Shown: one piece after another, positions 15,726-24,327 of the stretch
How positions within the stretch are numbered: the first letter of the stretch is position 1
Layout of the letters: each line of letters starts with the position of its first letter
Origin: Deltaproteobacteria bacterium
GTDB lineage: Bacteria > Myxococcota_A > UBA796 > CAJQPC01
NCBI GenBank assembly: GCA_016717595.1
Contig: JADKFE010000020.1
Span: forward strand, 1-64,000
DNA: 64,000 bases
Direction of reading: 5' to 3'
Program-made: the position numbers and the translations under genes
Notes under the pieces: model-generated
Databases searched by the model: none
What the model saw: the letters and a program-made list of their open reading frames with translations, nothing else
Told to the model about the DNA's origin: nothing

Positions 15726-16745
15726 ATGCGCCCACAGTTTGAGGAGGGCCTGACCCTCGACCGCTTCTTGATGGAGACCGCGCGCAGCCACCCCGCGCGC
15801 ACCGGGCAGTTCGTGGCCTTGATGCATCAGGTGATGCTCGCCGCGAAGATGGTCTCCGCCCGGGTGAACCGCGCCGGGCTCGCGGGCATGATCGGCCAGA
15901 CCGGCGAGAAGAACATCCAGGGCGAGTTCGTGATGAAGCTCGACGTCTACGCCAACGAGACGTTTAAGCGCGCCTTGGAGCACGCCGGGGTGTGCTGCCT
16001 CATCGTCAGCGAAGAAGAAGAGGCGCCGATTCACATCCCCGAGCCGTACCAGAACGGCGCCTACGTCTTTATGATGGACCCGCTCGATGGCTCGTCAAAC
16101 ATCGACGTGAACGCCACCATCGGCACCATCTTCGGCATCTACCGCCGGGTGAGCCCTGAAGGTGGGCCCGGTGAGCTTCAAGACGTGCTGCGCTCGGGCC
16201 GAGAGCTCGTCGCCGCCGGATACATCATCTACGGCGCGGGCACGCTGTTGGTGCTCGCCACCCAAGAGCACGGCGTCAACGGCTTCACCCTGGACCCCTC
16301 CGTGGGTGAGTTCTTCTTGTCGCACCGCGACCTAAAGCTCAACAACGAGGCCAGCCTGTACTCGATCAACGAGGGCTACGAGGCCCAGTGGGACGAGCGC
16401 CTCGTGCGTTACGTCCGCACGCTCAAGGATCCCGCCCGGGGCCTGTCCGCCCGCTACATCGGCAGCCTCGTCGCCGACTTCCACCGAAACCTGCTCAAAG
16501 GTGGCCTGTTCATCTACCCCGGCACCAAGAAGTCCCCCAACGGCAAGCTGCGGGTGCTGTATGAGGCCTTCCCCCTGGCGTTTATCGCCGAGGCCGCCGG
16601 CGGCGCGGCGACGAACGGGGAGACGCCGATCCTCGATCTGGTGCCGACGGGCCTGCACCAGCGCACGCCCTTGGTGATCGGCAACGCCGCCATCGTCGCT
16701 GAGGCCACGGCGGCGATGAGCGCGGACGCGCCCGCCAAGGGGTAG
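15726..16745 (+). CDS. fbp: Fructose-1,6-bisphosphatase, class I
   Basis: A 339-residue cytosolic enzyme of usual family length that hydrolyses fructose 1,6-bisphosphate to fructose 6-phosphate in gluconeogenesis. The metal-binding and catalytic block DPLDGSSNIDVN, the upstream SEEEEAP segment and the sugar-phosphate-binding region (KLRVLYEAFPLAFIAEAAGG) are all present. The early GEKNIQGE segment is also typical of class I. A GGAG-like site lies about 9 bases before ATG. The neighbouring hydrolase begins 11 bases after the stop, so co-transcription is likely, although no metabolic link is obvious. Confidence 0.97.
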   Translation: MRPQFEEGLTLDRFLMETARSHPARTGQFVALMHQVMLAAKMVSARVNRAGLAGMIGQTGEKNIQGEFVMKLDVYANETFKRALEHAGVCCLIVSEEEEAPIHIPEPYQNGAYVFMMDPLDGSSNIDVNATIGTIFGIYRRVSPEGGPGELQDVLRSGRELVAAGYIIYGAGTLLVLATQEHGVNGFTLDPSVGEFFLSHRDLKLNNEASLYSINEGYEAQWDERLVRYVRTLKDPARGLSARYIGSLVADFHRNLLKGGLFIYPGTKKSPNGKLRVLYEAFPLAFIAEAAGGAATNGETPILDLVPTGLHQRTPLVIGNAAIVAEATAAMSADAPAKG

Positions 16746-16755
16746 ACTAGGGTTG

Positions 16756-17784
16756 ATGCCCCCAACCCCTCCTCCGGCCCCGTTCACCGCCGCCCCCGCC
16801 GAGCCCCTGCGCCAGCGGGTGCACCTCGACGACCACGCCGAGCTCCTCGCCCAAGCGGTGGAGCTGCCCGGCGACGGCGAGCACCCCACCTTGGCCCTGG
16901 CCCGCCGCGTGTCCCCCGAGGGCGCGTCGCGGGGGCCCGTGGTGCTCGTGCATGGCTTCGCCCAGAACCGCTACACCTGGGACTGCACCGATCGCAGCAT
17001 GGCGGCCTGGCTCGCCACCCAAGGCTGGGACGTGTACAACCTCGAGCTGCGCGGCCACGGCCTCTCCCGCCCGCCCCAGGGCCTCACCGGCGAGCGCTTC
17101 GCCGACTATGTGACGGACGTGGCGCGTGTGGCGCGGGCGTTTGACGGCCAGGCGTTCTTTGTGGGGCACTCCTTGGGCGGCGCGGCGAGCTACGGCGCGG
17201 CGACGATCGCCCCCATGCGCGGCGTGGTGGGCATCGGGGCCCTGTTCCAGTTCGCCCAGGCCAACTGGCTGCTCAAGCTCTTGGGCCTCATCAGCCACGG
17301 CGCTGAAGACTTCATCGTGGGCCAAGGCCTCACCCTGCGCACCAAAGCCGCGGGCCAGCTCCTCGCCCGACTGTACGCCGTCTCCGACGTGGCGGGCTAC
17401 GCCTTCCCGATCTCCGGCTGGTGGCCGGGGTCGGTGGAGCCTCCGCTGCTGCACGAGCGTCTGGTGAAGGGCTTTGACTGGACGTCGTTGCGGGTGTGGC
17501 TCGACATGAGCCGCTGGGCCGCCACGGGCAAGTTTGAGTACGAAGAGGCCTGGAGCAAGCTCAACCTGCCCCTGTTGGTGCTGGCCGGGGACGAGGATCA
17601 CCTCATGCCCCCCGACGACGCCCGGGTGGCGTTTGATCGCTCCGGCAGCGCCGACAAACAGTACGAGGTGCTGAACCACGCCGACCACGAGGTGCACTGG
17701 GGCCACCTCGACCTCATCTTGGGCACCCAGGCGCCGCGTTTTGTGTGGCCGCGGGTGCATGAGTGGATGGGGGCGCGGGGGTAG
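16756..17784 (+). CDS. Alpha/beta-fold hydrolase
   Basis: A 342-residue hydrolase. Oxyanion strand motif VVLVHGFAQN, nucleophile elbow GHSLGG (Ser in VGHSLGGAA), acid Asp in LAGDEDHLMPP and the catalytic His region HADHEVHWGHLDL form a complete triad. No signal peptide is seen; the first 20 residues are Pro/Ala-rich. Substrate is unknown; lipase, thioesterase or haloperoxidase-like activity are all possible. It lies 11 bases after fbp. ATG at 16756 is preferred over the in-frame TTG one codon earlier. Confidence 0.88.
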   Translation: MPPTPPPAPFTAAPAEPLRQRVHLDDHAELLAQAVELPGDGEHPTLALARRVSPEGASRGPVVLVHGFAQNRYTWDCTDRSMAAWLATQGWDVYNLELRGHGLSRPPQGLTGERFADYVTDVARVARAFDGQAFFVGHSLGGAASYGAATIAPMRGVVGIGALFQFAQANWLLKLLGLISHGAEDFIVGQGLTLRTKAAGQLLARLYAVSDVAGYAFPISGWWPGSVEPPLLHERLVKGFDWTSLRVWLDMSRWAATGKFEYEEAWSKLNLPLLVLAGDEDHLMPPDDARVAFDRSGSADKQYEVLNHADHEVHWGHLDLILGTQAPRFVWPRVHEWMGARG

Positions 17785-17817
17785 GGGCGGGCGCCTAGCT
17801 CCCCCGCGTCCTGTACA

Positions 17818-19545
17818 ATGCCCCCCATGCCCGACACGTCCCCCAAGCCCCGCGCGCTCCTCGTCTACGCCAACCCCGCCATCACGGCCTCGCCGGTGCC
17901 ACCCTACGGCATGGAGCGGGTGGCCCAGGTCATGCGCCTCGCGGGCTGTGAGGTGGTGCTGCTCGCGCCGTTCATCGAGGAGGATCCCCTCGCGGCGCTG
18001 AATGAGGCGCTGGCCCAAGGCGCGGACCTCGTGGGCTTCTCGGTGCGCAACATCGACGACGCCTTGGTGGTGCGTGGTGAGGTGGGCGCGGGCGACATCG
18101 ACACAAACGACTACCTCCCCGCGGTGCGGCCCCTGGTGATGCGCGCCGTTGAGGCGCTCGGCGCCGCCCGGGTGATCCTCGGCGGGGCGGGGCTCAGCGC
18201 TGGGGCCGCGCCGATCTTGCGGGATCTCGGCGCCACCCGCGCCGTGCGTGGGCCCGCTGAAGACCTCATGTACGGCATGGCCCGGGGCCTCGTCTTGGGC
18301 ATGGGCCCGGTATTGCCCACAGACGATCCCCGTGTCGTCGAGCTAGATCGTGTCACGGAGACAAATCACCAGAGCCCGCCGATGCCCCGGGGCGCGGGCG
18401 CGAAGATGCCCGGCGCCTGGCCCACGCCGACGCCGCGGATGGCGGAGTACCTGCGCCTCACCTTGGCCCGGGGTGGGCGGGTGCCGGTCTCGATCTCGAC
18501 GGGCTGTGATCGCCGCTGCGCCTTCTGTGTCGAGGCCCGCTTCGCCGCGTTCACCGTGAAGCCCCGCCCTGTGGAGCACATCGTCGCCGAGGTGATGGCC
18601 CTGGAGCGCGCCGGGGTCAAACGTCTGTGGTTGGGCTGCTCCGAGCTCAACGCCCCCGACGCCCGCCACGCCAAGGCCGTGCTCCGCGCCCTTCAAGGCC
18701 GCGGCCTCGATCTCGCCGTGTTCCTGCAGCCCGCGCCGATGGACGACGAGCTCCTGGATCTCATCGAGGGCGCGGGGTTGGATCCAACGGCCTTGAGTTA
18801 TGAGTTTGGGCACTTAGACGACACGCTCCTGCGCGCCGGGGCCGGCCCCGCCACGCGGCGATCCATTGAGCGCCTCGCGGAGCTCTACCTCAAGCGGGGG
18901 TACCGCACCTTAGGCGGATCTGTGCTGCTTGGCGCCCACCCCCAAGAGGACGACACGAGCCTTGGCCGGGCCTTGGACCTCGCTCGGCAGCTCGACGCGG
19001 CCTTCCCCGACGGCCTGGGCCTGAGCTATGCCTGTGGCGGTCGCGTGTACCCCGAGACGCGGCTGGCGGACTGGATCGCTGAAGACTGGGACGCGGCGCG
19101 CCCCCATCTGTACGCCTTGCCCGGCCAGCCCATCGACGAGACGTTTGTGCGCCCCGTCGTGTACAGTCGCCCCGCCGCGCCCCGGGCCCTGCTGCGCCAG
19201 GTGCGCGCCGCCCTCGCCGGGTGTCGCGGCCACATCGGCCCGATGAACGCCGAGGCCCCGGCGAGCGACGCCCAGCTCCACGCCGAGCGCCTCGTGAACC
19301 GTGGCATCTGGCGCCACGCCCAAGGCCACTCCAAAGAGGCCGAGGGGATGTTCGTGGAGGCAGAGTCTCGCTGGCCCGGGCACTTAGAGGCCCTGGCCCA
19401 GCTCGGCCTCTTGCGCGCGAACACGCTGTTTGACTTCCCGGGCGCCCGCGCCGCCTTCCAAAAGCTGCTCGCCGCCTTGCCCGAGGCCGACCCTCGGCGG
19501 GGCGAGATTCAAGCCGCGCTCACGGCCCTGCGGGGCTCGGGCTGA
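17818..19545 (+). CDS. B12-binding-type radical SAM protein with C-terminal TPR region
   Basis: A 575-residue protein with three parts. Residues 1-150 form a Rossmann-like cobalamin-binding-type domain (PRALLVYANPA, then VILGGAGLSAG). The radical SAM core has the cluster motif CDRRCAFC (CxxxCxxC) after ISTG. The last 100 residues look like TPR helices (NRGIWRHAQGHSKEA, then HLEALAQLGLLRA). Such enzymes use SAM and often methylcobalamin for difficult methylations or rearrangements; the substrate is not deducible. Two ATGs (17818 and 17827) are possible, without a clear Shine-Dalgarno site. The 3' end overlaps the convergent membrane protein gene by 26 bases. Confidence 0.88.
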   Translation: MPPMPDTSPKPRALLVYANPAITASPVPPYGMERVAQVMRLAGCEVVLLAPFIEEDPLAALNEALAQGADLVGFSVRNIDDALVVRGEVGAGDIDTNDYLPAVRPLVMRAVEALGAARVILGGAGLSAGAAPILRDLGATRAVRGPAEDLMYGMARGLVLGMGPVLPTDDPRVVELDRVTETNHQSPPMPRGAGAKMPGAWPTPTPRMAEYLRLTLARGGRVPVSISTGCDRRCAFCVEARFAAFTVKPRPVEHIVAEVMALERAGVKRLWLGCSELNAPDARHAKAVLRALQGRGLDLAVFLQPAPMDDELLDLIEGAGLDPTALSYEFGHLDDTLLRAGAGPATRRSIERLAELYLKRGYRTLGGSVLLGAHPQEDDTSLGRALDLARQLDAAFPDGLGLSYACGGRVYPETRLADWIAEDWDAARPHLYALPGQPIDETFVRPVVYSRPAAPRALLRQVRAALAGCRGHIGPMNAEAPASDAQLHAERLVNRGIWRHAQGHSKEAEGMFVEAESRWPGHLEALAQLGLLRANTLFDFPGARAAFQKLLAALPEADPRRGEIQAALTALRGSG

Positions 19546-21298
19546 GCCTGTAGAGCACCGCCCCCTCTACCTCTACGCCAGGGCCCAACACGCGGTCCAG
19601 GGTCACCCGCAGCTTCTCGCCCATCGCCTGCGGGTAGAGCCCCTGATGCAGCACAATGGCGGTGAAGCCTTCAGACGCCAGCAGATCCCGGGACACGAGC
19701 AGGTCGAACATCGGCAAGGTCGGCGGAGGGGACGCTACGGCGCTGCGCTCGAGGTCGATGACGAGGCGCGTGAGGCGGCGCGCGTCGAGAACAGGCGGCG
19801 TGGGGTTGTTCAGGGCGTAGGGGATGGGCCGACCGTGCTGGGTTTGATAGAGGGCGTAGCGCCCCTGGGCCAAGCTCTGCAAGGACACGGGGAGGTCGAT
19901 CACCGCGCCCTCGCCCTGAATCTGCGCGTACACCGCGGGGACGGCGGTGTCTGCGGCGGGCACTGGCCAGTCCGCGGGGCTCAGGAGCGCGCTGTCGATG
20001 AGCACGGCCAAGGCGGCCAGCGGCGCCAGGACCGGTGCGAGGCGGGGTCGCCGCGCCAAGGCGCAGGCCGCCAGCACCCCCAGGGCGAGCTGGGTGAGCA
20101 CGACAAAACGATAGGCGTGGGAGAGGGTTGAGAACAGCGGCAGGCTCGCCCACAGCGCGTAGAAGGGCAGGGGAACAAACACAGAGCCCGGCAGGAGCAT
20201 ATGGTCGCCGCCGATGTACAGAAACGGCCCCAAGGCGAGCACCCACGAGACGACGGCCAAGGCCACCCATCCGCGGCGAGCCCCGTCCTCCCCACGCGCG
20301 CCCAGCGCGGCCAGCCCTAGGCTCACCCAGCCCAGGTACACGACGGCGCGCAGGCGCTCGTCATAGAGCTTCAGCAGATCGGGGCTGTGGTGGTCGCCCG
20401 GTCGGAAGAAGCTCAGGGTGTCTACGACGTTGTGCCCAATCAGGCTCGCCAACACGAAGTCCGCGTCTCGGGCGACGAGGGCGGCGTCTGTGTTCATCGT
20501 GGCGCGAAACGCCCACAGCGCTGGCAGCACCAAGAGCGCGGCGGGCAGCAGCGCCCAAGGCAAGACCGGGCGCAGCGCGGCGGCGCGGGGGCCTCGGCCC
20601 AGGCTCTCGGCGACAAACGTGAGGCCCACGAGCCCCGCGAACAGCCCATAATACCAGTTTGAGAGCCCACAGAGCCCCAACATCACGCCGGTCAACACCG
20701 CCCAGACACGCCCCGGGGCCGCGCGTAGGCCCAAGGCGGCCCACACAAACAGCGGCAAGAAGCCCACGGCCAAGGTCTCGGAGATGCCGTTGTGCGCTTG
20801 TCCCAAGAGGTGCGGGCTGGCCGCGAAGCCGACGCCCGCCACCAACGCCGCCCAGGACGAGCCGCTCACCCGGGCCGCGAGCAGGTGCGCGCCGAGCCCC
20901 GCGAGCCAGAGGTTTGACCAGCAGGCGACGTTGTACGCCACCACGGGCCCAAACGCCCACTGAACCGGCAAGGTGCGCAGGGCCCCGAACAGGTCGATGA
21001 AGTACAGAGCCCCGCCGGAAGGATAGCCCAGAAGCTCGGTGGTGAGCGGTGAGCGCCCCGCCGCGAGGGCCTGGAAGACCTGCCAATACCCCCAGACGTG
21101 GTTGAACGTGTCGGCGTCGGCGTGTCCCAGGGCGCGCCCGGCGGGGTTCACGAGCGCAGGCGCGCACACCCCCGCCGCGAGCAGGGCGTAGAGCAGCACG
21201 ATCACGGCGGGGGCAGGAGCGCGGGTCACGCCGAGAGCATGCCACAGCGCGGCGGGGGATGCACAGGGCAGGCCGCGGGGCGCGCCGCCCCGCGTCAC
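19520..21298 (-). CDS. Polytopic membrane protein, glycosyltransferase-like
   Basis: A membrane protein of about 570-592 residues with about eleven hydrophobic segments and a soluble C-terminal tail. Features near the N-terminus (DADTFNHVWGYWQVFQAL, then LLGYPSGGALYFIDLFG) resemble uncharacterised membrane proteins distantly related to GT-C glycosyltransferases. The start is uncertain: the longest frame uses GTG at 21298, but GTG at 21229 places the first hydrophobic helix at the usual distance from the N-terminus. Substrate and partner are unknown. It is convergent with the radical SAM gene. Confidence 0.75.
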   Translation of the reverse strand: MTRGGAPRGLPCASPAALWHALGVTRAPAPAVIVLLYALLAAGVCAPALVNPAGRALGHADADTFNHVWGYWQVFQALAAGRSPLTTELLGYPSGGALYFIDLFGALRTLPVQWAFGPVVAYNVACWSNLWLAGLGAHLLAARVSGSSWAALVAGVGFAASPHLLGQAHNGISETLAVGFLPLFVWAALGLRAAPGRVWAVLTGVMLGLCGLSNWYYGLFAGLVGLTFVAESLGRGPRAAALRPVLPWALLPAALLVLPALWAFRATMNTDAALVARDADFVLASLIGHNVVDTLSFFRPGDHHSPDLLKLYDERLRAVVYLGWVSLGLAALGARGEDGARRGWVALAVVSWVLALGPFLYIGGDHMLLPGSVFVPLPFYALWASLPLFSTLSHAYRFVVLTQLALGVLAACALARRPRLAPVLAPLAALAVLIDSALLSPADWPVPAADTAVPAVYAQIQGEGAVIDLPVSLQSLAQGRYALYQTQHGRPIPYALNNPTPPVLDARRLTRLVIDLERSAVASPPPTLPMFDLLVSRDLLASEGFTAIVLHQGLYPQAMGEKLRVTLDRVLGPGVEVEGAVLYRLSPSPAGP

Positions 21299-21614
21299 TC
21301 AGGGCGCGCCGTTTGATTCCTCCAGACCATCGCGGTGGGGCTCTTCAGGGCTCCCGCGTCCCATTGCGGGGCGTGGAGCGGGTCACCTCGGAGGGAGCTC
21401 GGCGAGGGGGCCGTCCTTTGGCGCGCCCAAGCGCCGCCCCCATCGACCGGTCCGCGGCGAGGCCGAGGCGACCGCCCTCCAGGGCGCCCGGAGCGGCGAG
21501 AAGATCCTCAGCGCGCCGCCTACGACCCCGCCGTCTCTTCAACCCCGCCCGCGAGAAGGGCGTCGACCGGTCCGAGCGCCGGCGCAGGACGCCCCGCCCA
21601 TCCACTGTGTGAGA
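21299..21614. other. Stretch without a convincing gene; contains a repeated palindromic 12-mer
   Basis: Open frames here are Arg/Pro/Gly-rich with no domain, signal or helix pattern and are probably spurious. The only structure seen is TCGACCGGTCCG at 21443-21454 and again at 21563-21574, exactly 120 bp apart, each with GACCGGTC as its palindromic core. Confidence 0.5.
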
Positions 21615-22399
21615 TCACCGCCGCGGCGTCTCCTCTCGCCGACGCCAATCCGAGGGGCTCAGGCCTGCGAAGGCCTTAAACGCCAACGAGAAGCTCCCCA
21701 TGCTCAGGAACCCGGCGCGTAGGCTCGCCTCACCCACGGAGACGGTCGGGTCCTCCAGAAGCTCCATCGCCCGGAGCATACGCGCGGTGTGGAGGAGCTG
21801 GCGGGGGTTGAGGCCGCAGTCGGCGACGAGCTGCCGGTGGAGGCTGCGCTCGCTGAGCCCCGCGGCGCGGGCGATCTCCGACACGGCGATCCGCTCGTGC
21901 AGGTTGAGCGTAGGGACGGCCCGGGCGAAGCTGCGGGTCGCGGGGGCGCGGGCAGTTGGCTGGTGGGCTCGGCGCGGGCGGCGTGCTCGTGGGCGAGGCC
22001 GGCCAAGGTGCGCAAGAGATCGTTCGCCAAAGGGTCGTCGGGGTCACGGGCGGGGCCAAAACGCACGGAGGCCAAGAGGAGCTGGCGGGTGAGCTCGTCG
22101 ATGGCGAACACCCGGGCGTCTGTGTTGAGCGCGGGGCAGAACTCCGGGCTCAGGTAGACCGCGCGCAGCTCGACGGGGCGGGTGAGACACACACGATGAA
22201 GGGTGTTCGAGCGAATCCAGGCGGCGCGCTGGGGCGGTAAGGTCCACGCCGCGTCGTCGAGCTCCAAGGTCAATCGCCCCGAGGCCGCGTACAGGAGCTG
22301 GTGGCGGCGGTGCTGGTGCCAGGGGCCCTCGCCAGGCGTCAAACGCTCGGCGAGGCCAAAGGCGGGCGCGGGGGCGTCATCGACGGAGACAGCTCTCAT
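21615..22399 (-). pseudogene. AraC-family regulator, frameshifted
   Basis: The N-terminal half (ATG 22399 to about 21945) encodes a cupin-like effector domain: HQHRRHQLLYAASGRLTLEL, then IRSNTLHRVCL. The C-terminal half, in another frame down to 21615, encodes the double helix-turn-helix of AraC/XylS regulators (VSEIARAAGLSERSLHRQL, then VSVGEASLRAGF). Reading LTLNLHER back from the second frame joins naturally to the first at about 21930-21955. A run of five G at 21941-21945 is a plausible indel site. Intact, the protein would have about 261 residues. It may be broken, or the sequence may hold an error. Confidence 0.82.
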
Positions 22400-22435
22400 C
22401 CACACACTCTACAGGGCGATCACGGCGCAGGGCGA

Positions 22436-23374
22436 TCACGGCGTCGCGAGGGCCTGCTGCCAGGCGAGGCCATAGACGCCGTAGGTGAGCAGGTAGCTCA
22501 GGCTGTGGTCGGGGTAGGCCAGCTCACCCAGGGCCGTGATCTCGGCGTAGACGTTCGCGGCGTCTTCACCCGAGAGCGCGGCGACGGGGTCGGCCCGGGT
22601 GGCGAGCACGTCGGCGACGACGGTGTCGAGGGCCGTGAGGTAGGCGCGCTGCTGGGCCACGGCGTCGGCGACGGCCTGGGGTTGGCCCCGGCCCGGGTAC
22701 ACCGTGGTCTCCGCGGGCACCAGGCCGCCCAGCTCCACCAGGGCGGCGTCCCAAGCGGGCAGATCCGGCGTAGCGACGCCGTCTACGATGCCGCCCTCTA
22801 GCCAGGCGTGGGCCTCCCCGGCCACCAGATCCCCCACAAACACCGCGCCGTCCAGCGCTGCGACCGTCTGTGTGGTGGTCACCCCGCCCGTGGACAGCTC
22901 GGTGAGGGTGAGGGTGAGGCCGCCCTGCAGCGGGAGGCTGAGCGCGCCGGTGAAGGTGACGTCGGGGGTGACCAGCGCCGGGTACTCGCCCTCGGCGAAC
23001 ATGCCCGCGCCCACAAAGTAGGCCTCTTTGTAGGCGTGTACGCCGGCCAGGGCCGCGGCGCTGGCCTCGCTCATCATCACCTCGGCGCCGATGGCCTGAA
23101 AGACCGGGGCGCCGTTGAACTTGTCGGGGTTTGGGTGCGTGACCACGACGTGTGTCACCGGAGAGGTCGTCGCGGCGGTGATCTCCGCGAGGAGCTGCTC
23201 GGCGGAGGACGGCAAGAACTGGGCGTCAAACACGACCACCTCGGCGCCGGTGTCGATCCAGTACGAGTGGGTGTCGAAGCCCTCGGCGCCGCTGGTGAAG
23301 GTGTTGACGGTGAGCGGCGCGGGCGCGCAGCCGACGGTGAGGGCGAACAAGCAGACGAAGGGGAGGTGGCGCAT
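22436..23374 (-). CDS. MBL-fold lipoprotein with altered metal motif
   Basis: A 312-residue lipoprotein (lipobox LTVGC, Cys near residue 16) with a metallo-beta-lactamase-like fold: SYWIDTGAEVVVFDAQFL, then VTHVVVTHPNPDKFNG, then VFVGDLVAGEAHAW. The canonical HxHxDH motif appears as HPNPDKF, keeping the first His and the Asp but replacing the second His by Asn and the last by Lys. Metal binding or catalysis may therefore differ from the family norm. It is exported and membrane-anchored. The AraC gene lies downstream on the same strand, 36 bases away; a TetR gene lies upstream. Confidence 0.82.
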   Translation of the reverse strand: MRHLPFVCLFALTVGCAPAPLTVNTFTSGAEGFDTHSYWIDTGAEVVVFDAQFLPSSAEQLLAEITAATTSPVTHVVVTHPNPDKFNGAPVFQAIGAEVMMSEASAAALAGVHAYKEAYFVGAGMFAEGEYPALVTPDVTFTGALSLPLQGGLTLTLTELSTGGVTTTQTVAALDGAVFVGDLVAGEAHAWLEGGIVDGVATPDLPAWDAALVELGGLVPAETTVYPGRGQPQAVADAVAQQRAYLTALDTVVADVLATRADPVAALSGEDAANVYAEITALGELAYPDHSLSYLLTYGVYGLAWQQALATP

Positions 23375-23529
23375 GGTGACTCCAGGGCGGCGGGCGGGAG
23401 GCCCGTGAACACCCCCACCGTATCGGCGGCCACCGTGGCGAACCTCTGCACAGCAGCCAAGGATTTATCCGAATCCGCCAAGCTTCACGACGGGCCCGAG
23501 GGGCCGCCCCGCGGGGGCTGGCGCAGGGG

Positions 23530-24069
23530 TCAAATCCGCCGCGCCGCCGCGCTCACCGCGCTGAGGAGCGCGTCGTTCTGCACGAGCCCCTCCAAGGCGC
23601 CTCGGCGGGCCAAGGTCGCCGCGCCGTGGGCGAGGGACCACAACGCCGCCGCGCGGCCCGCGTCGCCCAAGGCCTCGACGATCACCCCAAAGCAGGCGGC
23701 ACCAGCGGCCTTGAGGCCGGGGTGATCCGTGTGCTGCAAACCGGCGAGGTTGAAGGTGTCGAGGTCTTGAGGGCGCGCGGCGGCGAAGTCCATGAGCGCC
23801 TCGGCCAAGGCGGGGGCGGGCTCTGGGGCCTGGGCGGCGGCGCGCAGGAGCGGCAGAAGCTCGGCGAGGGCGTCCTGCGCCAAGGCGGCGAGCATGGCGT
23901 CGGCGGAGGCGAAGTGCCGGTACGGCGCGGCGTGGGTGACGCCCACCAGGCGCGCGGCCTCGGTGAGCGAGAACGCCCGGGGCCCCTTGGTGAGCACCAA
24001 CGATCGCGCCACCTCCAAGAGCGCGCTGCGGAGGTCGCCGTGGTGGTAGGTGCGGCGTGAGCTGGCCAT
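23530..24069 (-). CDS. TetR/AcrR-family regulator
   Basis: A 179-residue repressor. ATG at 24069 follows GGAG and yields the typical start SSRRTYHHGDLRSALLEVA. The helix-turn-helix segment is FSLTEAARLVGVTHAAPYRHF, slightly over 20 residues and complete in outline, near residues 33-53. The C-terminal ligand domain (from about residue 70) fits the group with the WHG-type C-terminal domain. It probably regulates itself or the MBL lipoprotein downstream (155 bases away). The region upstream of its start (24070-24327) is shared with the divergent pseudokinase gene and contains an AT-rich island at about 24165-24245. Confidence 0.9.
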   Translation of the reverse strand: MASSRRTYHHGDLRSALLEVARSLVLTKGPRAFSLTEAARLVGVTHAAPYRHFASADAMLAALAQDALAELLPLLRAAAQAPEPAPALAEALMDFAAARPQDLDTFNLAGLQHTDHPGLKAAGAACFGVIVEALGDAGRAAALWSLAHGAATLARRGALEGLVQNDALLSAVSAAARRI

Positions 24070-24327
24070 GGGGGCTCCGGGGCAGAGTGTGAAGCCCATC
24101 CACATAACCCTTCAGCGCCGAGGCGCCCCCCTGGCGCGCCCGAGGCATTTGCGCCAAGGATCGCCCAGATCAAAGAATCTACAAAGATAGAACTTTTCGC
24201 TTTACAACGATGTTTTAGGATTCACGACTATTTGTCGTTACGCATCGAGCGCTGGACTCTGCGGGCCCCTTGGTAAGATCGCTCCCTTGCCCTCGTGGCA
24301 AGGCCAAGACGGCCTCGGAGCACCAAG

